Positions 13,574 through 25,500 of a DNA stretch of 64,000 nucleotides are shown piece after piece. The notes under the pieces are model-generated. The model was not told the DNA's origin and made no database searches. It worked only from the letters and a program-made list of their open reading frames with translations. Location: contig OZ034971.1 of NCBI GenBank assembly GCA_964030785.1, positions 16,127,400 to 16,191,399 on the forward strand. Reading direction: 5' to 3'. A program made the translations under genes and the position numbers. The DNA comes from Siderastrea siderea. Taxonomy: Eukaryota; Cnidaria; Anthozoa; Scleractinia; Rhizangiidae. How positions within the stretch are numbered: the stretch's first letter is position 1; the number at the start of each line of letters is the position of its first letter.

Positions 13574-16500
13574 TATTATCATTATTATTTATAACGTACA
13601 ACAGCAACGGGCTTACTCACCACAACAGGTTGCCATAGAAAAACAAACACATAACATTGCATGAAACGAGGTAATGTAAAAGTTTGATCGTGCGATCATT
13701 GTTTTTGTCGTATTTGCATTCTTTATACTACGCATGTATTTTGTGGGAGCATGCAGATAGTATTTGCTGGAAGTTCAATTCGCCATCTTCATTACGTTCC
13801 CACATTCATTCTGGCACAGCATTTTGAGACGCAAAACCCCTTCCAAATGGAAGCCGAACCATTTTTGAAGCACAAGCTCCCTCCAGTGATGAGCCCCACC
13901 CCCACCCCCCTCTCCCCAAAAAATAAGCCCACCTAAAAAAGCGTTAAGAGACAAGCTCCTGACTATTGTACCCGTTTTGTCCATCCATATCAACATCATG
14001 TCCTGTTAGTTTAGTTCCTTCCCCCCCAGGTGGCAGATGGGGTCAGGAATGAGTTGCCTCCACTTGTCTTGGGTACAGCTGCAGCTGCAGCACATGATGT
14101 TCATCCCATCTCAGCGCGTTCTCTTTCCACTGTTCTCCTCCAAGTCTTCCTCAGCCCTCCTTGTTTCCTTTTCGCACTTGGTGCCCAGGTCAGTGCCACA
14201 TGTGGGTTTGGGCTTGGTGCCATCTGTAGAACGTGACCTATCTATGTCCAACACCTGCATCGTACTTGCATACTGATCTTTTTTATTCTCGATCTTCTCT
14301 TCATCATTCAACACACGCATGGGCCAATGGACTTTCAAGGTTCTCCTGAGGCATGTGTGAAGAAAAGTATCCAGCCTGTTTGTATCCACTTTCAAGTGTC
14401 ATTCTCCAGGTCTCGCAACCATACAGAAGGATTGCAATGATGTTTAACGTGAAGATTCTCATCTTAGTTCTTAGGTGAAATTCACCTGTTTTCCACACCT
14501 TTGAAATTCGGTGAAAAGCACTTCTAGCTTTTTCTAACCTCCTCCGGATGTCTTGCTCAGTGCCTCCCAAGTTGTTAACAATGGCTCCGAGATAGACGAA
14601 GCTATCTGTGTCCTCAACATCAGTACCATTTATCTTTATGGGATCTTGTCTCCTGGCATTGAGTCTAAGCACCTTCGTCTTGTCGATGTTTATCTTCAGT
14701 CCCGTTCCTTCACTATTCTTTCCCAGTCTTTCTAATTTCATTTGCGCTTGCGCCCATGTACTGCAGATGAGGACAATATCATCAGCATAATCTAAATCTT
14801 CAAGTTGTCTCATCATTTTCCATCGGATTCCTGTGTCACCTTGCTCAGTGGTCCTACGCATGATCCAGTCTATCACCCAAAGGAAAAGGAACTCTGACAT
14901 CACGCAACCTTGTTTCACACCTGCCTTCATGGTAAACTAATCAGAGTTGACTGCTCCATCTGTCACTGCACACTTGGTATTGTTGTAAAAAACAATTTAA
15001 CCATTCTTATGAACTTCGATGGTATTCCATAAGACTGCATTATCCTCCACAAAGTTTCACAATGGACCCTATCAAAGGCCTTCTCATAATCCATAAAACT
15101 GGTATACAGACTCGCATTCCACTCCAGTGATTGTTTGATGACATTACGAAGCACGAAGATATGTTCCGTCGTGCTTCACCCACGCCTGAAACCTGCTTGT
15201 TCGTCCCTAAGCATCTCATCCACTTCATCATGCATTCTAGCAATCGTTACTCTACCCATAACCTGTCCTGGTACTGATAGCAACGTTATGCCACGCCAAA
15301 TTTCCACACTCAGTGAGGTTCCCCTTCTTGGGTAGCCTGACAATCAAACCGCAATTTCTGTCCTCCTGGATTTCCTCCAAAACAGGTCTTCTAGCAGCTT
15401 CAGCAGCTCTGTTGTGATCATATCCATTCCAGCTGCTTTGCCGTTCTTCATGTTCTTCAGCGCCGCTTTTATTTCCTGCCCGATGGTATTTTGACAATGT
15501 CCTGAACCGGCCTGTTCCGGAGGACCTTGCAGTTGTGGATGACAAGCTGCCAAATGAAATAGATGTCAGCACCGAGTGTATCATCATGTCCTGTAGACCA
15601 GTTTAATGGCAGAGTCATTCAACCCCTGTTCTTAGTGATCCAGCTCTTTTCTTTTCAGTTTCAGTTGACTTTGCTTTACACAGGAATCAGAACAAAAAGC
15701 AGTTACCTTCAGTGTCTTAAAGTCACCATTAGCATACTATTGTGCGTCAAGTACATTGGATAGACTTGCAATTCTGGACTTAGTTGAATGATTCAGCGTA
15801 CTTGTACTCTCCCGTTTGCTGCTGGAATACATCTCATCGTGGTAGTTACGTGACAGCTTGGTGATCCTCACTGAAATGTGCATTTTGTCCTTTCAAGCTC
15901 CCAAGGGGGTTTTTGCCACCGGAATTTTGGCAAATCACGTCGTTCTCAAAACCTGGGGTGTAGCTCCACAGTTTGGTTTGGTAGAAGTTGTCAAATTTCT
16001 GTGACTCTACTCTGCACAAACTACTCCACTTGTTTACTTCTGGCTCACATTTTCGACTTCCCTTTCTTTACTGGATCACCTTTCATTCAACTCGTGTCGG
16101 TATTGTTAACCCTGTTATTTGACCATGAGCGCACCCTATCGCGACCTCATATTTGGTAACAGCAAAGATGATGTTGCGAACCTAATTAGCCCAAGTACCG
16201 TTACAACGCAACCCTGCGAAAACCAAAATAATGTTTTCTCTTAGAGAGATCATTCCAACAGGCTATTTAATTAAATAGATTCCGTTTGGCCGTGTGTGTG
16301 TACTCTGATAACGCACAGATGATGTCAAAACGTGGTAACAACAAAAGTATGCTACAAGCCGCAGGCGAATACCGTGACTGATGTTCTTGCCGCGTCATTA
16401 CGTCCTCTGTGCATTATCAGAGTACAAATGCACAGCCAAATGGAATCTAATTGTTTTATACATCGTTTTGATATCGGTTAACCCGCACAGAATTAGAATT

Positions 16501-19500
16501 GTTTTCATAAATCTTCGTAGTGATGGTTTGCGCGCACAGAACTTTGCAGCTCATTATGTTATTCTTGCGTCTATACTTTAATCACTAATCAAAACACTGT
16601 TTTACTCTGTCAATTCTATAAATGCTGATAACACCAGTTTTATCTTCTGGAAAAAGTGGACATCAGTATGAGGTCAGCACTGTGACATTTGATTACGACT
16701 AGCTGAATGAAGATAATGCGTGGTCATAACTTTGTTTGAAATCTTCTTGTAGGCTGACAGAAAGGAATGGATTACCACCCTAAAAGGTGTTTCCCTAAGT
16801 TCGGATGCCTTCTTTCCATTCAGGGACAACATTGACAGAGCCCATCTGGTAAGTACACTTACTGCATTTTCTGCACTTTCCATATAATAAACATCTAAAT
16901 TAACCCTTGCAAGTTCTTCCTTGAAAAGTGGTTATTTGAAAAGTTGCCTATGTACATAAAATGGATTGTTACACCACAGCATACTGGCAAAGTTGCATTG
17001 TCTGTGTACATTCACTGATACATTCTCAGTATTGGTAATTAGTGCAAAATAATATCTTAGTTGTGTAACACGACCCCACAAGCAGAAGCCGTAAGCTTTA
17101 AACAAAATCACGTGTAAATAAAGGTCTATTAAGACAAACTTGGCGTCTGGGTTTTGCAAAATAGATGCTGCAAGTGCTTGTCCTGCAACATCTGCGGTGC
17201 TTGAATAGTGGTAAGAAAGTTGGCCTTTATGCAATTGACAACAGGTATCTTTCATTATGTAGTAATTTTATTACAGTTACCAGAATCCCCTAGTTTATTG
17301 TTATCTGATGCAATTTGGAGTTAGTGACTTAAATTTCACCGGGATTACAAAAGTTAAATGTAAGAGGAAAACCTTAATGACTTAGTTTATTGTTATCTGA
17401 TGCAATTTGGAGTTAGTGACTTAAATTTCACCGGGATTACAAAAGTTAAATGTAAGAGGAAAACCTAAATGACTTCTGATGGAAAATAGCTTGTTGCAGC
17501 ATTCCTGTGTGTTGCTCGCTCTGATGTTTGCAGTAACGATGTGCTCCCTGCTTATTTGGTTGGCCTGTTTGGACTGCCACAGTTTTAAACGGCATACTAT
17601 AGCAAGGTGGTGTGTCTTTAAGTGACTTTAATTCTGTCATGAATGAATGAAGTGCCAGAAGAAATACGCTATAACAAGTTTTAGGAATTCAAGCCATAGT
17701 AAACGTTTTCTTGTTTTAGAAAATTGCAATCTTGTCATCTCTTTATTTTTCTTTTGTCTAAGATTTCTTACGTGCGTTGTAACAATTTATCAGTCGGTGC
17801 GTGGGTTTGGAAATTGTCTAGTTAGTTTTGTTTAAACTGGATACGTGCTGCAAATATAGTGAGACCAATGCTGGAGGACCTTCATTTCGCAGACGACATT
17901 TCACTACTGTCGTCCAAGTTCAACGACCTGCATGCGAAGACTGAGAGGTTGACTAGAGAAGGAGCCTCACTACTGTCGTCCAAGTTCAACGACCTGCATG
18001 CGAAGACTGAGAGGTTGACTAGAGAAGGAGCCAGTGTGGGATTAAACTTAAGGTTACTCCGGACCTTCGCGGGTGTCCTCGGGGAAAAAATTTGTATGCA
18101 CGCCATTTTAAAGGAAAAAACGGCAAACTATATATCGTTGGAAAGCTTAATAAATGTAGATTTTGGAAAAAATATTAATTGCCGGTTTCTTCAATTCCAC
18201 AAAAGAAAATCGCAAACAACCACGAAAATGACCATTTGTCATTCAATTGAATTAATAGGGTATCAAATCCAAGCAGATTGGCAAAATAACTGCACAATGT
18301 TAATCACAAAGGATCAATCATCAAAAGTGTGTCAGCATTTTTCGATATTCTAACTGGTTATTTTTTAATTTATCTGCCAAGTTCGAGCAGCAAAGAATGC
18401 GCGATGGGCATTGCATTGAAGATCGCCACGGGTGAAATATTATAAATTTTAAAAATCCCCGACACACTTTTGTTTCACAACATCTAAGGAATGTTCAGGC
18501 CAAATTTCACAGAAATCTGCCGAATTTTGGCACCCTATTAATTCATTTGTTTGCCGAAATGACACAGGGTCATTTTCGCGGTCATTTTTGCAATTTTCTT
18601 TTGTGGAATTAAAAAACTGGTAATTCATATTTTTTTCCGAAATCTACACTTATTAAGCTTTCCAACGATATATAGTTTGCTTTCCTTTAAAATGGCGCGC
18701 ACACGAGTAACCTTAATGGGAGAAAGTGCAAGACGCTGTGGACTGAGCCAGTAAAGAGAAAATTGTGGTGAACGGTGAACAGGTGGAAGATGTCGAGGAG
18801 TTTGTGTATTTAGGAGCAATCGCAGACAGGGAAGGTGGATGTAGAACAGACATCAAGAACAGGGTGCACAAGGCACCCTGGTGTGGGCAGTCACAGGAAT
18901 CGGGAGAAGAACTAAGATGTGCCTGTTCATTAAGACATAAGTTTGATTGCTCCTGCTACGTGGCTGTGAAACATGGAAGACCACAAAGACCGACGAAAGA
19001 AAGCTGAACACTCTCCAATACATGTACCATTGCCTGACTTGGATACTTAGGAGTAGGTGGCAGCAAAGCATGGGACATGAGAGTGGGTGAAATAGCAGAG
19101 ATCAGTGACATAAGCTACAGGTGAGGTACGACATAGGGGGTGGAACTGGTAAGCATGTGTACACAGGAGAGAGCAAGAGAATAACAGCGTGACAGGGTTA
19201 GGGTGGACATCACAAGGTCGAAAGGCAAAAGGAGGACTGTACAGATAAACACGCTTTTTTGGTCTTTCTGCTTCGTTCCTAATTACTCAGTTTTGTTTTT
19301 GGTCAAGCAGGTGCTTGAAAAAAGCTTCTCTGTAAAAGAATCAAGTCTCTATCGAGTTTTCATGAATTGCATCTAAACGTTTTAGCTCTGTAATTTTGCC
19401 TTGTAGTAAACATCCTTCGTGAAGGGATGCAAGGACTCTCAAGTTTTCCGGCGTAGGTTTAAAGAGATATATATAATACGGTCTTAAAGCTCGCAAGTTG

Positions 19501-22500
19501 TATGGCCTTATGTGCCCAAGGACACGAAGAGGATTGATTGAGTGAGTTTAGCTCTTAAGTGGCTATCATCAAAGATTGCACTTAATGGACTTGCGCTTAT
19601 TGTGGATGTCTGTTATTATTTATTTGTTTGTTTGTTTAATATAGCCTGCTTACTACGACACCAGCTAATACGGACAATGGCCATTTTTTTCTGACCCGAG
19701 AAACTCGCTCCCGTACAAATTAACTAATTATTTCACTTTACAAACACTAGTTATCTTGATCACAGGTCACCCAAGCTCACTGTGCGAGCACTGTGATAAA
19801 TGTAGGGATTAACAAATCATTTCTAGAATCGTAAAATAATTTGTTTTTCGCAAGTAAAATTCCTTACTTGTTTTAGTTTGTGTCTATCGTGTGTTTCTTG
19901 GTTTTGTGTGCTGATTTGAACTTATTTAAAGCTACAGTATTAAAGCGACTTTGGTTCATCACTCACATACTGTGTAAATAATACTGAAAGGTTGAAGCCA
20001 GAATATTAATAAGGGCAAAAGTACGAACGATTTTCTTGTCACAACCTTACCGGGTTTCAATTTGATAATGACCGAAGAGCGGTCGAAACGTCGTGAATTT
20101 TTACCGTTAGTTTTTGTTGTCAATACTGTAACAATCTGGTCTTATCGGCCATGAAAAGTAGAATAATTTTTTTTAAATTACATCTCCAGCACCTTCGCAC
20201 GAATTGAGTCGGACTGTACATTGAGACTTGGTCTCAGTTCATGAATAAAAAACATTTCGTAAATGAGGCAGTCAAACTTGTTTTTACATTTCTTTAAAAT
20301 TTTAAAATCTTGTTGAGATCCTTAGGGGCCAGAGAATGTTCCGTGCAAAAATGCTTGCCAAAAGATAACGACACGTTCTTGTGCTCCTCGACGCGTTGAT
20401 GCAAGTGCCGTCCGAAGGTTTTAAATAGTCTTCGTATAGTTAGTTTTGCATGTTTTTTAATGTTTTTAATACCTTAATTCTTTTTACACATACTTTTACA
20501 TATTTTTACTTGATACATATTTCTTACATATTTTTACCTTTTTGTCACTATTTACAGCGGTCTTACCCAAGCGAGTATAAGAAAGAGATACGCATAGAAT
20601 TCATTATCATTTCGATAGAAGACACGTCCAGTTCTTCTTGGCTTTATTTAATAAACGCACTTACCAACTCCTCTTCTCCCCTCCACCCGTTTGCATTTTC
20701 GTTCTAGCTTCGATTCTTTGTTTATTAGCTTTTTATTATATTTATCTTCAAATTTCCAGACATTTCTTTTCAGCTATCCAGTCGGTAAGTATGTTTGTCG
20801 CAGCTGCCTAAGCCGTTTCCACGTGGTCGACGCTTCGTTCAACTTTTCCCTACTTTGAGGTTAGTATTTGCCTTCTACTTTGCGTTCTGTGCTTTTGGCT
20901 TTTACTTTATTTTGCTGGCGTTACCATTCCGTTTTGTTCAACTCTCTTTTCGTTCTCTGCTGCCGCTCCTGGGATGATAATTTTGCAAGGGAGTCTAATT
21001 CCCTGTCGGATTACTGACGCGCAAATCTGTCATCCCCTGAGCCGCGTTTTCCTGTCGTTGTTCTTATGCCGTATTTTTTGTCTTTCAGGTTATAATCTTC
21101 TCGACAGGGTTTTTCCGTTTTGCATTTCAAGTGCAGCAAATCAGCCTCTATTTTTCCCATGCCCGGCTCAGAGGATGACAGGAATTTGTTCTTCATGAGT
21201 ATAAGTCCGTGGGCATTTTTAAAATTTCTTTCCGCTCCTGTTTTGCATGTTTTTCAATGTTTTTACACCTGGTCAGGTAAATATCCTTTCTTTTAATATT
21301 TTGTCATATACCGCGTGCCCGAATTTCCTACTACTCTCATACAGTTCGTTCATTATGCTGTTTTGTTAGTTCTGTACTGTGGCTCCAGAGCAGAAGTTTT
21401 GTTTTACGGCAAGTTTTGTTTCCTGACTCTGTCGAGCGTGCGCTAGCAACAGGGGTTCAATTTCGCTAAATTTATTGCTCCTCGCTAGTCGTGTCAGTAT
21501 GTTACGTGGCTCTAGAGCAGAAGTTGTTTCAGGGCAATTTTTGGTTTCCTGACTCTGTCGAGCGTGTACTAGTGGCAGGGGCTTTATTTCGCTAAATCTA
21601 TTGTTCCCCGGCCTTGTCAGTATGTTATGTGGCTCCAGAGCAGAAGTTGTTTCACGGCAATTTTTGTTTCCTTACTCTGTCGAGCGTATGCTAGCGACAG
21701 GGGCTCAATTTCGCTAAATTTATTGCTCCTCGCTAGCCTTGTCAGTATGTTGTGTGGCTCCGGAGCAGAAGTTGTTTCACGGCAATTTTTGTTTCCTGGC
21801 TCTGTCGAGCGTATGCTAGCAACAGGGGCTCAATTTCGCTAAATTTATTGCTCCTCGCTAGCTTGTCAGTATGTTGTGTGGCTCCAGAGCAGAAGTTGTT
21901 TCACGGCAATTTTTGTTTCCTGACTCTGTCGAGCGTATGCTAGCAACAGGGGCTTAACTTCTCCAAATTTATTGTTCCTCGCTAGCCTTGTCAGTATGTT
22001 GTGTGGCTCCAGAGCAGAAGTTGTTTCACGGTAATTTTTGTTTCCTGACTCTGTCGAGCGTATGCTAGCGACAGGAGCTCAATTTCGCTAAATTTATTGC
22101 TCCTCGCTAGCTTGTCAGTATGTTGTGTGGCTCCAGAGCAGAAGTTGTTTCACGGCAATTTTTGTTTCCTGACTCTGTCGAGCGTATGCTAGCAACAGGG
22201 GCTTAACTTCTCCAAATTTATTGTTCCTCGCTAGCCTTGTCAGTATGTTGTGTGGCTCCAGAGCAGAAGTTGTTTCACGGTAATTTTTGTTTCCTGACTC
22301 TGTCGAGCGTATGCTAGCGACAGGAGCTCAATTTCGCTAAATTTATTGCTCCTCGCTAGCTTGTCAGTATGTTGTGTGGCTCCAGAGCAGAAGTTGTTTC
22401 ACGGTAATTTTTGTTTCCTGACTCTGTCGAGCGTATGCTAGCGACAGGAGCTCAATTTCGCTAAATTTATTGCTCCTCGCTAGCTTGTCAGTATGTTGTG

Positions 22501-25500
22501 TGGCTCCAGAGCAGAAGTTGTTTCACGGCAATTTTTGTTTCCTGACTCTGTCGAGCGTATGCTAGCGACAGGGGCTCAATCTCGCTAAATTTATTACTCC
22601 TCGCTAGCCTTGTCAGTATGTTGTGCGGCTCCAGAGCAGAAGTTGTTTCACGGTAATTTTTGTTTCCTGACTCTGTCGAGCGTATGCTAGCAACAGGGGC
22701 TCAATTTCGCTAAATTTATTGTTCCTCGCTAGCCTTGTCAGTGTGTTGTGTGGCTTCAGAGCAGAAGTTGTTTTACAGCAATTTTTGTTTCCTACTCTGT
22801 CGAGCTATTGCTAGTGGCAGGGGCTTCATTTCACTAAATCTATTGTTCCCTGGCCTTGTCGGTATGTTATGTGGCTCCAGAGCAGAAGTTGTTTCACGGT
22901 AATTTTTGTTTCCTGACTCTGTCGAGCTTGTACTGAGTGGCAGTGGCTCCATGTTTTATAATGTTTTATAAATTGTTGCCTCATGGCCGGTGTTTAGTTT
23001 TATATTTCCAGCATTAGGAGTTTTATAATTTTTTGGTTCATGGCCGATGTTTATTTCACATACTTTCCGGCATTAGATGTTGTTATTTGCCTATGCTGTT
23101 GCAGGCCCAAAGAGTTTCTGCTTTGTCACGAGATAATCGGCTTTTGTTTTGTTCCTCGTTACGATTTGTTGTTTACATGTACCTTTGTTTGTTTTTACTT
23201 CAGTGAACAGGCCTAAAAGACTACTGATCTCTTTCGATGTGAAATTGGCTTTTATTTTGTTCCGCGTGACGTATTTGTTTGTAGTTTGCATAGGCCTTTG
23301 TTTGTTTTTATTTCAGCAGGGCTGACCCAAAAGGATTTTGTTCCTCGTTGCGTACTCGTTGGTTGTTTGCATATACTTTAATTTGTTTTCTATTTAAGCA
23401 GGCCCAAAAGGCTTCTGCTCTCTTGCGAGTTTGTAATTTGCTTTTATTTTGTTCCTTTTACATATTTTTATATTCCTTTCATTGTTTTTGTTTTTAGCAG
23501 GCCCTAAAGGCTTCTGCCCTTTCACAGGATTTATGGGGTTTTATTTTGGTTCTCGTAGTGTCTTGTTTGCTGTTTCCTTAAGCTTCGCTTAATTAACGAT
23601 TACAGCACTTCTTTTCCGGTACGCAAGGCAAATTTTTTAATTTATCAGTCTGTTCCTCGTGGCGTTTCACTTTGCACTTGCCATCGTCATTGCTTGTTTT
23701 AAGGCCCAAAAGGCTTCACCCTTTGTTTCAAGATTTTTTCGGCTTTTTTCTTGGTCTTGTGCCATCTCTTCGTTTTACGGAATTAATTTTTTGTTTCTAA
23801 TTTTGGGCCTTTGTTCTAGGTCCCGCGTGCCTTGTTTTGAGCTTGGATTCACTTTTGAGTTTGGGTATCTCGCAGTTTGGGTGCTTTTGGGTTTGGTGTG
23901 TTTTGAGTTTGGGTGCTTTTGAGTTTTGGGGTGGTGTTTTCTGTAGTTGCCTGTCCATGTATATTTCACTCATGTGGCCGCCAGATTTCCCATAACTTAA
24001 AGGAGTGCGGGTAAGACCGGTGTAAATAGAATACTATATATATCTATGCAAATTTTTATTCTCAACATTTCGCTTGATAATGACCGAAGAGGGGTCGAAA
24101 CGTCGTGAATTTTTACTGTTAGTTTTTATTGTCAATTGTTTTAAAAAACCCTTACTGTTACAGTATTGATTCTTTCGTTGAGTTTTCCTCCGACTGAAAT
24201 GTTTTTCCCACTTAATTCATTTAATATCTTCTTATTGTTCCTACATTCCTCGTACCTGTACGCTAGCTAGCTAGTCGTTGTTATTCGCCAAGTGGATCCA
24301 TCATCAAACGGTTCTTCGCGAGCATTCTACTATAAAAGTAAAGCAATGGAAAACAATACAGTTGTATATGAGCTTCATAAATATGTACGTTGAAAACTTG
24401 AGGTTAAAGTGGTCGTGTATATTCGAAAATGGAAAGGGTTTCTAGCCGCGCGCGCGTGGCTTGCATACGACATTGCTAGAACACACGTGTCAACTGAAGT
24501 GAATGAAAATTTCAAGGGAAGTCGCACGCTAAATACGTGGAAATACAGTGTAAAATCGCGTAAACCGGAAATAAAACGTTCCGTGGGATTCAAAAACGAC
24601 TTTGTCGATATAATTCGATATACTGAGTTCTACTGAATAACGTTTTACCATACTGCCAGAGAAATGAAAATATTCCACGGGGGTCTCCTCGTAGGGATAA
24701 AAATTGTCTTCCTGCCCAGTCTTGGCCGCGTTCAGTGGCCCTGGTTTGCCTGCTACGGGTCAAATCGAATCGTTTTAACACGTGACTTTATCTACGATTA
24801 TTTGTGACCTAAGGATTGACATAATTTGCCTCTGACCGGCGTCAAAAGGTAAGGACGTTATTCTTCATTGCTTCTAGGGGGGAAAAATTGAAACCCAGTA
24901 AGGCTTCGACGAGAAAATCGTTCGTACTTTTGCCCTTATTAATATTCTGGCTTTAACCTTTGAGTATTATTTACACAGTATGTGAGCAATGAACCAAAGT
25001 CGCTTATATAGCTTTAAATAAGCTCAAATCAGCACACAACACCAAGAAACACACGATGGACACAAACTAAAACAAGTAAGGAACTTTACTTGCGAAAAAC
25101 AAGTTATTTTACCATTCCAGAAATGATTTGTTAAATTTCCATGCAAATCCTTATATTTATCACCACGCTCGCACAGTGAGCTTGGATGACCTGTGTCTTG
25201 ATCTGTACACTGTATGGAATGCCATGATTATGGCCGGCTAACTGACAAATACAATGCTACCCTAATACAGACCATGTATGCTATGTATACAGACCATGTA
25301 TACATCTGTATACAGACCATGTATACAGACCATGCTATGCATGTTTGAAACAATAGATCGATTATGTGTGAGACATTTGACCAAGGTCTGAGGCCTCCTC
25401 AGTTTGACCTACATCTACATGTTTAAATTAACGCTGGCGGATCGAAGCTTCAAACCTACGACCAAGGTGATGTGGGCTTTCGTTGCCTCACTCGAATAGT

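Larger units (their letters stand above)
17862..19240 (+). pseudogene. LINE reverse transcriptase fragment split by a TTAA element
   Basis: The first block (17862-18047) reads [19 protein letters not shown] and contains the RT catalytic box as FADD. A 66-bp tandem duplication repeats the following 22 codons ([17 protein letters not shown]..). The second block (from 18717) resumes with [20 protein letters not shown] and [19 protein letters not shown], the RT thumb region, then decays by frameshifts toward 19240. Between them sits the TTAA element 18052-18712. It is related to the LINE at 14.3-15.6 kb but in the opposite orientation. Dead copy. Confidence 0.75.
20548..24029. mobile_element. 3.5-kb element with 21-bp inverted ends carrying satellite arrays
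   Basis: The 21-base termini at 20548-20568 and 24009-24029 are inverted copies with one mismatch (CTATTTAC..CGGTCTTACCC). The interior is T-rich, has no convincing ORF, and holds a 124-bp satellite (21372-22945) and a more diverged array (23090-23720). The T-rich flank near 23830-23930, with repeated GTTTGGGTGCTTTTG, is reminiscent of the non-coding spacer of the DIRS-type elements further right. That link is weak. Confidence 0.55.

Noticed and set aside
13373..13594. ORF ending in a poly-tyrosine run
   Set aside because: The tyrosines are the (ATT)n LINE tail read in one frame.
21372..22945. Regularly spaced repeats as a CRISPR array
   Set aside because: Whole 124-bp units repeat without unique spacers. 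It is a satellite in an animal intron.
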